From Lentzea cavernae (GTDB lineage Bacteria; Actinomycetota; Actinomycetes; Mycobacteriales; Pseudonocardiaceae), in assembly GCF_014653695.1 (NCBI RefSeq), contig NZ_BNAR01000004.1, positions 452,645-516,644 on the forward strand: 64,000 nt of DNA, read 5' to 3'. Below are positions 47,442 to 54,748 of this stretch, piece by piece. The translations under genes and the position numbers were made by a program. Below the pieces are notes generated by a model, which worked only from the letters and a program-made list of their open reading frames with translations, was not told where the DNA came from and made no database searches. How positions within the stretch are numbered: the stretch's first letter is position 1; the number at the start of each line of letters is the position of its first letter.

Positions 47442-49698
47442 GGTCCTCGTCCCGGTCCGCTTCGAGCAACGCCTTCCCCACGACCTCGGACGTCGTGCGC
47501 CGCCACACCCGGTCGTCGGTGATCGAGCCGGCGGGAAGACCGGCGACCGCGGTGATCGGCGCCAGGTACTCCAACCACCGCCCCAGGTCGAGCCCGTCGA
47601 TCCTGAGGATGTCCGGAATGGACCGGTCGTGCACGCAGAAGCCGCGGACCACGTAGGGGAACGCGCCGGACAGCTCGCGGGGCAGCGCGGCCTCGACACG
47701 GCGTCCCAGTTCCTCGGCGAGTTCGACGCCCACCGCCGTCCTGCCCCGCCGCCGCCCGATCCGGTCGAGGAGGGTGACCGCCTGGTCATACGTACCCGGC
47801 AGGAGTCTCGGATCCACTCCGAGCAGGTGCCCCACCACGGACCAGATGTGGAAGAGGTCGTCCCCGTCGCGCTTCGGCAGGGCGACGTTCATCCCGCGCA
47901 CCCCTTGTGTCACGTGCACGGACAACGTGCCCAGGGTCACCGCGAGGTCAACCTGGTTAGCAGCCGTACCGCCTGCCTGCCTCCGCGCTGCCGCCAGCCG
48001 CAACCGGATCTTCTGCACCGTCCTCAGACCCCGGCCCCCAGGCTCGGTCAGACCTCCGTCCGCCAGCACGTCCCGCAACAGTCGCGTGGACTCCAACCCG
48101 TGGCGCGTGTGCTGCAGTGCCATGGTGTAGCGGACCGGCAACGCGTAACAGCACAGCGCCGCGGCGAGGTGCGGGCCGTACTCGTCCCACAGCTCCTGCC
48201 CGCGCGCCAGCACTGTGCGATCCGCCCACTCCGGCAGCACGGACTCGGCGAAGTACTGCCGCAGCAACGGGGGCAGGCCCTCCGGCACCTCGTCCCCGTT
48301 GCGCACCAACCCGGTCAGCAGCTCGTTCACCCGGCCGAGATCGTGGATCCCGGCGACGGCCGAGTCGGCTCGCGGGTCACCGACCTGCCGCAGCGAGTCG
48401 AGCACCTCGTCGTCGACCCTGGTGAGCGTCACCTTCCCGAAGCCGGCCCAGGTCCCGAGCGGACGGCGTGGCGGCGGCTCCCGTCCCTCCGCCCTGGCGG
48501 CGAAGTCGGCGAGCCAGGCCTTTCGCAGCTCGTCCGCGACCTCCTCGGAGATCGGGATCGCGTAGTTGCGGTTCCGGTCGGTCCAGACCTCGTACACGGT
48601 CATGCACGAGCGCCACCCGTTGATCCGGGTGAGGAAGTGCTGCTCGCGCGAGTGGCCGTCGCTCCCTCCCCACGTCCGCACGAGTTCGTGCGCGGTCGAC
48701 ACGTCGCCGAACTCCTGCTCCAGGATCGCGTAGTAGTGGTCGTACCGGCCGTCCTCTGACCCGCCGTACTCGTGGGCGTCGTGGATCGCGCCCAAGCGCG
48801 CTGCGGTCTCCTGGTCGACCTCGACCCGCCCCTCCTCGTTGTCGAACACGCACATCCGGCGATCGGTCCATAGGCCGTCCACATAGGACTCTTCCTCGAT
48901 CCCGCCGCCCACGTCCCAAGCGCGCATGACGGCCGTGGCGTTGCCATTGGCGGTCAACCACGCGAAGTACCGCACACGGGAGCTGTCCGGGTGCGGCCGC
49001 CAGCGCTCGGCGAGCCTCGTCGCGGCCTCCTCGGTCAGCAGCACGAGCCGCCCGTGCAGGTACCGGTGCCGCACGTCCGCGACCACGCTCGTGGCCTCCC
49101 ACTCGCCATCCCGGACGTATCGCCGCTCGCCCTCAGGCCCGACCCGCACGATCGCGGCCGGGTGATCGACGTCCGGGTAGAACGGGTTGACCACGGCGTA
49201 GTGCTGGACCTCCGCACCGCCGAACGCGCGGCGGACCAAGACCTCTTGCAGCCGGCGGAGTTCCTCCTCGCTGACGCGCACCCGCCTGCCCGGCACGGGG
49301 ACCTTGGCCCACATGAGGTCGGACGTGAACCACGACTCCGACTTGCTCGGGTAGTGCAGGCGCACCAAGCTCGCCGGGTCGTCGAGCGGGTGGTCCGCGG
49401 TCTCGACGGCGTAGTAGAACCACTGCGTGCCGAACCCGTCCGCCGCGTCACGGCCGAGCGCGTGCGGATACGGGTCCATGTCCTCCCGCAGCTCCATGGG
49501 AGCCAACGAGTGCAGCAGGCCCAGCGCCTGCCCTGACTCGAGCGGCACGTTCATGAACCAGTCGCGCCAGCGCGGGTCCGCGTTCTCCCAGCCGCGCTCC
49601 GGCGCGTAGATCTCCTCGACCGAGTCGTGGACCCTCAGCACCGCGAACGGTCTCGGGTCGTGGTGGACCAGTCCGATGTAGCGATAGCGGATTCCCAT
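47422..49698 (-). CDS. Five N-terminal repeat units fused to an MpaB/rubber-oxygenase (DUF2236) domain
   Basis: A 758-residue protein starting at ATG 49698 after GGGGGA. Residues up to about 400 contain five divergent units of 60-80 residues with the pattern (H/Y)YA, then a (V/M)R strand, then a Trp-ended strand, then a helix with a (S/D)xE(T/E)A-type start (for example HYAVVNPF, YFAWLTAN, HYYAILEQ). The C-terminal 340 residues match the DUF2236/MpaB-type oxygenase fold (RGLRTVQKIRLRLAAAR, NQVDLAVTLGTLSV, IWSVVGHLLGVDPRLLP). The His usually seen in the H-A-A-x-R block is Leu here, so haem binding or activity is doubtful. A tandem paralogue lies 31 bases upstream. Confidence 0.78.
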   Translation of the reverse strand: MGIRYRYIGLVHHDPRPFAVLRVHDSVEEIYAPERGWENADPRWRDWFMNVPLESGQALGLLHSLAPMELREDMDPYPHALGRDAADGFGTQWFYYAVETADHPLDDPASLVRLHYPSKSESWFTSDLMWAKVPVPGRRVRVSEEELRRLQEVLVRRAFGGAEVQHYAVVNPFYPDVDHPAAIVRVGPEGERRYVRDGEWEATSVVADVRHRYLHGRLVLLTEEAATRLAERWRPHPDSSRVRYFAWLTANGNATAVMRAWDVGGGIEEESYVDGLWTDRRMCVFDNEEGRVEVDQETAARLGAIHDAHEYGGSEDGRYDHYYAILEQEFGDVSTAHELVRTWGGSDGHSREQHFLTRINGWRSCMTVYEVWTDRNRNYAIPISEEVADELRKAWLADFAARAEGREPPPRRPLGTWAGFGKVTLTRVDDEVLDSLRQVGDPRADSAVAGIHDLGRVNELLTGLVRNGDEVPEGLPPLLRQYFAESVLPEWADRTVLARGQELWDEYGPHLAAALCCYALPVRYTMALQHTRHGLESTRLLRDVLADGGLTEPGGRGLRTVQKIRLRLAAARRQAGGTAANQVDLAVTLGTLSVHVTQGVRGMNVALPKRDGDDLFHIWSVVGHLLGVDPRLLPGTYDQAVTLLDRIGRRRGRTAVGVELAEELGRRVEAALPRELSGAFPYVVRGFCVHDRSIPDILRIDGLDLGRWLEYLAPITAVAGLPAGSITDDRVWRRTTSEVVGKALLEADRDEDLTLPGG

Positions 49699-49729
49699 GT
49701 GTTCCCCCAAGAACTCGTTCCGAACCGCC

Positions 49730-51529
49730 TCAGCGCGGTGTGGGCAGCGTCAGGTCCTCCCTGTCGGCCGCCAGCAAGGCTTTCCCCAGGAGGGCCGACC
49801 GCGTGCGTTCCCACACGCGTCCGTCGAGCTGTGCGTCCTCGGGCAGGCCGGCCGCCTTCAGGATCGCCTCGTGCGGGGTGGTGCGCTTGAGGCCGTCGAC
49901 ACCGAGCAGGACCGAAAGATCGTGGCCGCAGAAGTAGCGGACCTCCGAGGAGAAGAGGTGCCGGAGAGCGCCGGGCAACGCTGTCCGCACCCGCCGTTCA
50001 AGTGCCTTCACGAGGTCCCGGCCCTCGGCGGACTCCGCCCTCCCCCGGCGCAGGAGCGCGTCCACCAGCGTCGCCGCGTCGTCGTACCCTCGCGGTGTCA
50101 GCACCGGGTCGACGCCCAGCAGGTGGCCGGCCGCGGACCAGAGGTGGAACAGCTCGTCCCGTTCTCGCTCCGTCCAGCCGATGAACGTCTTGTTCAGTCC
50201 CAGCGGAAGGGCCACGGACAGCGTGCCCGCGGTCGCGGCGAGGTCCACCTGGTTCGCCGGCAGCCCGTCCTGCAGGTAGCGCGTGGCGGCGTGCAGCAGC
50301 CGGACCTTCTGCAGCGTCCTCACGCCACGCCCGTGTGGTGCCAGCAAGCCGCCGTCTCCCATGACGTCCTGGAGCAGCCGCGTCGACTCCATGCCCCGAC
50401 GCGTGCGCCTCGACGTAGAGGCCGAGCCGTAGCGCAGCGGCAGGACGTAGCAGCACAGCACTGTCGCGAAGTGCGGTGCGAACAGCGCCCACGACCGTTG
50501 GGCGCCCTCGATCGCCTCGTGGTCCGCCCACTGCGGCAAGGCGGCCGACTCGCCGAAGTACCGGCGCAGCAACTGCGGCAGGCCGTCCGGCACGTCGTCG
50601 CCGTTGTGCGCGAACCCGGCGAGCACCTCGTTGACCCGCCTGACCTCGCCCAGGGAGTACAACTCGGCGACCGCGGCGTCGGCGAGCGGGTCGCCCGCCC
50701 GCTCCAGCGCGTCCAGCGTGCTGTCGTCGACCAGCGGGAACGTCACCTTCCCCAACCTGGTCCACGTCCCGAGCGGGCGCGGTGTCTCCGGCTCACGCCC
50801 TTCGGACCACGCCCGATGGCGCGCCACCAGGACGTGCCGCAGTTCCTCCGCCACCGCCTCCGAGATCGGGACCTCCTCGGAGTCGTCCCGCGCGGTGCCG
50901 ATCCGGTAGAGGATCATGGACCGGGCCCACTCGCCGGTCTTCGGCTCGAACTTCTCCTCGGTCGCGGTGAGGCTGGTGCCGCCCCAGGACCGGACGAGCG
51001 CGTGAGCGGTCGACACGTCGTTCCGGTCGTCCCGGACGATCGCGTAGCAGGTGAGCTCCTGACGCGATGACTTCACCGGCACCATCCTGCGGTGCAGGAG
51101 GTGGATCAACCGTTCGGCGGTCTCCCCGTCGACCTCGATCCGGCCGGCCTCCTGCTCGAAGGCGCAGACGGCGTGGCCGCCGTCCCACCGTCCGTCGCGA
51201 TAGGACTCCTCCAGCACGCCGCCGTCCTGCTCCCACGCCCGGATCAACGACCTCGGCCGGCCGTCCTCCGACATCCACGCGTAGTGGCGGGTCAGCTCGC
51301 CGGCGGGATGCGGCCGCCACGCCTCCACGAGCCGAGCAGCGTCCTGCTCGGTCAACGGCACGAGCGTGCCGTGGCAGTTCTGGTCCGTGATGTCGGAGGC
51401 GATCTTCGTGGGAACCCATTCGCCTTGCCCGGCAAGGCGTTCCTGCCCGTACCACCGCACCCGCACGATCGCGGAGGGGCGGCTCACATCAGGATGGAAC
51501 GGAGTGACGATCGCGTAATGGCGCCTCAT
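49730..51529 (-). CDS. Three N-terminal repeat units fused to an MpaB/rubber-oxygenase (DUF2236) domain
   Basis: A 599-residue paralogue of the next gene, starting at ATG 51529 with the same leader (TTGGGGGA before the ATG). Its N-terminal part holds three units matching units 3-5 of the paralogue (RHYAIVTPFHPDV, RHYAWMSEDG, CYAIVRDDRNDVSTAHALVRSW). Its oxygenase domain keeps the family His (KVRLLHAATRYLQDG) and NQVDLAATAGTLSV with WSAAGHLLGVDPVLTP. MpaB/Lcp-type proteins are haem-dependent oxygenases that cleave isoprenoid or fatty chains. No signal peptide is seen, so it is probably cytoplasmic. It is likely to be transcribed with the paralogue; a GTTAC-rich stretch lies upstream. Confidence 0.78.
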   Translation of the reverse strand: MRRHYAIVTPFHPDVSRPSAIVRVRWYGQERLAGQGEWVPTKIASDITDQNCHGTLVPLTEQDAARLVEAWRPHPAGELTRHYAWMSEDGRPRSLIRAWEQDGGVLEESYRDGRWDGGHAVCAFEQEAGRIEVDGETAERLIHLLHRRMVPVKSSRQELTCYAIVRDDRNDVSTAHALVRSWGGTSLTATEEKFEPKTGEWARSMILYRIGTARDDSEEVPISEAVAEELRHVLVARHRAWSEGREPETPRPLGTWTRLGKVTFPLVDDSTLDALERAGDPLADAAVAELYSLGEVRRVNEVLAGFAHNGDDVPDGLPQLLRRYFGESAALPQWADHEAIEGAQRSWALFAPHFATVLCCYVLPLRYGSASTSRRTRRGMESTRLLQDVMGDGGLLAPHGRGVRTLQKVRLLHAATRYLQDGLPANQVDLAATAGTLSVALPLGLNKTFIGWTERERDELFHLWSAAGHLLGVDPVLTPRGYDDAATLVDALLRRGRAESAEGRDLVKALERRVRTALPGALRHLFSSEVRYFCGHDLSVLLGVDGLKRTTPHEAILKAAGLPEDAQLDGRVWERTRSALLGKALLAADREDLTLPTPR

Positions 51530-51555
51530 GTAGTCCCCCAAGAACTATGTGGCCC

Positions 51556-51581
51556 GTTACGTCACGTTACCGGCTGTTAAC
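51556..51581. promoter_or_regulatory. Clustered GTTAC elements upstream of the oxygenase pair
   Basis: GTTAC-GTCAC-GTTAC (51556-51570) gives three five-base elements in head-to-tail array, followed by CGGCTG and TTAAC (to 51581). The array begins 27 bases from the ATG at 51529. Ten-base spacing puts the two perfect copies on one DNA face, as for an activator of the OmpR/MtrA type. This is an observation on spacing, not a proven site. Confidence 0.4.
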
Positions 51582-51703
51582 ACCCAAGACCAAGGCCATA
51601 GTGGCGGCCGACACACGGCAGTTCGAGAAGAACGTCCATAATGGACTGTTACCCGAAGCGCGACAGCACTTCGCTGCGCTGAACCGTTGAACGCGGACCT
51701 GGG

Positions 51704-52210
51704 TCAGCGCGCGTCCTGGCGGTAGTCCGACGGAAGGGTGCGGAGCTTGGCGGCGATGCGCGCCAGCGCCTGCCGGTCGGTCTTGCCGAGGGGGTCGAGC
51801 ACGAGCTCGCGCACCGCGCGCAGGTGCACCGGCGCCGCGGCGACGAGGAGTTCGTACCCGCTGCCGGTGAGGGCGGCGAGGGTGTAGCGGCCGTCTGCCG
51901 GGTCGGGTGAGCGCGTCACCCAGTCCCGCTGCTCGAGCCGCTTGACGACGTTGGACAACCGGGACAGCGAGCCGTTGGTCAGGTACGCGAGCTCGCTCAT
52001 GCGGATGGCGCGGCCCGGCGCCTCGGAGATCTGGCTCAGCGTCATGTACTCGAACAGCGACAGGCCGTACTCCTGGTGCAGCGGTGCCTCCAGGCGGCCC
52101 GGCATCAGCAGCGCCAGGGAGATGAGGCCGGTCCACGCTTCCTTCTCGGCGGCGTCGAGCCAGCGCGGCTCGGCCTGCGCGTCGAGGTCGGGTTCGGTGT
52201 CTGAGGCCAC
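51704..52210 (-). CDS. MarR-family transcriptional regulator
   Basis: A 168-residue regulator. Two GTG codons (52216 and 52210) are possible; I take 52210 (VASDTEPDL) with AGGG nearby. The winged helix is clear: EYGLSLFEYMTLSQISEAPGR, RMSELAYLTNGSLSRLSNVVKRLE and the wing VTRSPDPADGRYTLAALT. It is divergent from the ridA-like gene, and two near-identical palindromes fill the gap, so it very likely represses itself and that gene. Its ligand is unknown. Confidence 0.88.
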   Translation of the reverse strand: MASDTEPDLDAQAEPRWLDAAEKEAWTGLISLALLMPGRLEAPLHQEYGLSLFEYMTLSQISEAPGRAIRMSELAYLTNGSLSRLSNVVKRLEQRDWVTRSPDPADGRYTLAALTGSGYELLVAAAPVHLRAVRELVLDPLGKTDRQALARIAAKLRTLPSDYRQDAR

Positions 52211-52233
52211 CCGCACACCCTACCGGGCTCATT

Positions 52234-52253
52234 TGACTTCACGCTTGAAGTCA
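52234..52253. promoter_or_regulatory. MarR operator 1
   Basis: TGACTTCA-CGCT-TGAAGTCA is a perfect inverted repeat with 8-base arms and a 4-base spacer, between the marR and ridA-like genes. Arm and spacer lengths are typical of MarR dimers. Confidence 0.75.
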
Positions 52254-52268
52254 TTGCACACTGGAGTC

Positions 52269-52284
52269 ACTTCAAGCATGAAGT
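52269..52284. promoter_or_regulatory. MarR operator 2
   Basis: ACTTCA-AGCA-TGAAGT repeats the core of operator 1. The two centres are 33 bases apart, about three helical turns, so two dimers can sit on the same face of the DNA. It lies 30 bases before the ridA-like start. Confidence 0.75.
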
Positions 52285-52313
52285 CATTCGAGCAGAGTCG
52301 TACGGAGTGAGCG

Positions 52314-52721
52314 ATGACGGTTTCCCTGATCAACCCCGATGGTCACGTCCAGGTTCCCCTCTACCACCACGTGGCCGTGGGCACCGGCAGCAGGCAGGTC
52401 CACGTGTCCGGCCAGGTCTCCTGGGACGGCAACGGCGAACTGGTCGCGCCCGGCGACCTGACCGGACAGGTCGTGCAGGTGTACCGGAACGTGGTCAAGT
52501 CGCTGGCGGCCGCCGGGGCCACGTTCGACGACGTCGTCCGCGTCACCTGGTACGCGGCCGGCTGGAAGCGGGAGATGTACGACGCGTTCGTCGCCGGCGT
52601 GGAGCAGGCCGCGCAGGAACTGGGAATCAAGGCCACCCCGCCCGCGTCGCTGATCGGCGTCGAGATCCTGTTCGAGCCGGGCATCCTGGTCGAGGCGGAG
52701 GTCACCGCGGTCATCGACTGA
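52314..52721 (+). CDS. RidA-family protein
   Basis: A 135-residue YjgF/YER057c/UK114-type protein starting at ATG 52314, with GGAG upstream. Features are YHHVAVGTGSRQVHVSGQVSWDGNGEL, an N-R/N-V helix (QVYRNVVKSLAAAGATFDDVVRVTWY) and PPASLIGVEILFEPGILVEAEVTA. The classic RidA Arg that binds carboxylates in the P-(A/V)-R-(S/A) loop is replaced: the loop reads P-P-A-S. It may therefore not hydrolyse enamines like RidA and may bind another small molecule. It is controlled with the divergent marR gene through two shared operators. Confidence 0.85.
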   Translation: MTVSLINPDGHVQVPLYHHVAVGTGSRQVHVSGQVSWDGNGELVAPGDLTGQVVQVYRNVVKSLAAAGATFDDVVRVTWYAAGWKREMYDAFVAGVEQAAQELGIKATPPASLIGVEILFEPGILVEAEVTAVID

Positions 52722-52849
52722 TCACCTGCGCCGGACGGTTCCCGGCGCCGATCTCGAGTGGACCGCGGTGACCGGTCTTCTTGGTCACACAACCGCCACC
52801 GGTCGGATTTCCCGGGAACCAGAACGGCTTTCCGCACGACCGCCTTCAC

Positions 52850-54742
52850 ATGAGGGTGGACAGGACCGTCGTGATCGCGGCGGTCGGCTCGGTGTTGTGC
52901 GTCGTGATCGTCGTGATGGGGGCGGCAGGTGACGTGTACACCGCCCTGGGAGACAGCGATCCCGGCAGACTCACGTCGCTGGCGTTCGGTCTCGTGCGCA
53001 CGCTCGCGAACGCTGCCGCGACGGTCACCGCGGGAGCGCTCGCCTTCGGCGTGTTCGTCGTGCCCGCGCCTCCGAGGCGTACACAGCTGACGGCGCACGC
53101 GTACGCGGCGGTGCGTACGGCCTCGACTGCGGCGATGGTGTGGTGTGCCGCTGCCACGGCGGCGATCGTGCTGTCCGCGGCGGACGCGTCCGGGCAGACG
53201 TTCTCGGTCGCGCTGGAGCACCTCGGCGGACTTGTGTCCGCCACGGAGGAACCCAAGGCGTGGATCTGCTCGGCCGTGGCCGCCGCGGTCGTCGCGGTGG
53301 TGGCGCGGGCGACCCTGACGTGGACGACCTCGGTGCTGGTGCTGCTCCCCGCCCTGGCCGGGGTGCTGGCACCGGTCATCGCCGGTCACGTGGCCAACGG
53401 CGCGTGGCACGACGTCGCCACCAACGCGATGGCCTGGCACGTCCCGGCGGCCGCGGTGTGGATCGGCTCGCTCGTCGCGCTGCGCTCCTACCTGCGCCGG
53501 CCGGGGAGCAGCGTCGACGTCGTGCTCAGGCGCTACCACCGGCTCACGGCGGTGTGCCTGGTCGTGCTCGTCCTCAGTGGAGCGGTGGCGGGAGCGGTGC
53601 TGACCGGGCCCGCCGGGCTGCACGGCGGGTACGTCGTCCTGTTGCTGCTCAAGCTCTTCGTGTGCGTGCTCGTCCTGCTCCTGCGCGCTCGCTGGGGTGC
53701 GCGCAGGCCGCTCGCCGCGGAACTGGTGGCGGTGGGACTGGCTCTCGGCGCGTCGACGGGGCTGACCCACCTCGTGCCGCCCGCGTGGTCGCGGACCAGG
53801 CCGTCGGCCCAGGAAACCGTGCTCGGCTACGAGCTCCCCGACCCGCCGTCGGCGGCGGAACTGGTGCTGGGGTGGCGGTTCGACCTCGTGCTGGGGCTGG
53901 GCGCGGTCCTGCTGGCGGCGGCCTACGTGGTGGCCGTTCTGGCGCTGCGCCGGCGGGGCGACGCGTGGCCGGTCGGCAGGACCGCCGCGTGGCTGCTCGG
54001 GTGCGCCGTGGTGCTGGTCGTGACGTCGTCGGGCGTCGGCCGGTACGCGGCGGGAATGTTCAGCACGCACATGGTCGCGCACATGTCGCTCAACATGCTC
54101 GCGCCCGTCCTCCTGGTGCTCGGCGGACCGGCCACCTTGGCGTTGCGGGTGCTGCCGGCCGGGCCGAGGTGGTGGGTCACGGCGTTGCTGCACTGCCGCG
54201 CGACGCGACTGCTGGCGCATCCCGCGGTGGCCGCGACGACGTTCGTCGGGTCGTTCTACGTGCTGTACTTCTCCGGCCTCTTCGGTGCCGCGATGCGCCT
54301 GCACTGGGCGCACCAGCTGATGAACATCCACTTCCTGATCAGCGGGTACGTGTTCTTCTGGCTCGTCATCGGGGTCGACCGCGCACCGCGCGCGTTGCCT
54401 CACCTGGCGCGGCTCGGGCTGCTGTTCTCGGTGATGCCGTTCCACGCGTTCTTCGGCGTGATCCTGATGAACAAGCAGACCGTGATCGCCGAGTACTTCT
54501 ACCGCACCCTCGATCTCACCTGGGTGCCCGACCTCCTCACCGACCAGCGCCTCGGCGGCGGCATCGCCTGGGCCACCGGGGAGATTCCCATGCTCGTCGT
54601 CGTGCTCGCGCTGCTGCGGCAGTGGGCGGTCGCCGACCGCCGCGAGGCCGTGCGGTTCGACCGCGCCACCGACACCGGCCACGACGACCGGCTCGCCGCC
54701 TACAACGCGATGCTCGCGGAGCTTTCCGGAAGGAAGAACTGA
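52850..54742 (+). CDS. CopD and CtaG fusion: copper uptake/cytochrome oxidase assembly membrane protein
   Basis: A 630-residue membrane protein. I start it at ATG 52850 (MRVDRTVVIAAVG), because codons upstream lack a binding site; GTG 52856 is an alternative. The N-terminal half is CopD-like, with helices carrying HVANGAWHDVATNAMAWHVPAAAVWIGSLVAL (His and Met/Trp typical of CopD). The C-terminal half is CtaG-like, with FSTHMVAHMSLNMLAPVLLVLGGP, FSGLFGAAMRLHWAHQLMNIHFLISGYVFFW and the final FHAFFGVILMNKQTVIAEYFY. It probably handles copper for oxidase assembly. It is the first gene of an operon with the CopA ATPase, which starts six bases after its stop. Confidence 0.87.
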   Translation: MRVDRTVVIAAVGSVLCVVIVVMGAAGDVYTALGDSDPGRLTSLAFGLVRTLANAAATVTAGALAFGVFVVPAPPRRTQLTAHAYAAVRTASTAAMVWCAAATAAIVLSAADASGQTFSVALEHLGGLVSATEEPKAWICSAVAAAVVAVVARATLTWTTSVLVLLPALAGVLAPVIAGHVANGAWHDVATNAMAWHVPAAAVWIGSLVALRSYLRRPGSSVDVVLRRYHRLTAVCLVVLVLSGAVAGAVLTGPAGLHGGYVVLLLLKLFVCVLVLLLRARWGARRPLAAELVAVGLALGASTGLTHLVPPAWSRTRPSAQETVLGYELPDPPSAAELVLGWRFDLVLGLGAVLLAAAYVVAVLALRRRGDAWPVGRTAAWLLGCAVVLVVTSSGVGRYAAGMFSTHMVAHMSLNMLAPVLLVLGGPATLALRVLPAGPRWWVTALLHCRATRLLAHPAVAATTFVGSFYVLYFSGLFGAAMRLHWAHQLMNIHFLISGYVFFWLVIGVDRAPRALPHLARLGLLFSVMPFHAFFGVILMNKQTVIAEYFYRTLDLTWVPDLLTDQRLGGGIAWATGEIPMLVVVLALLRQWAVADRREAVRFDRATDTGHDDRLAAYNAMLAELSGRKN

Positions 54743-54748
54743 CCCGCC

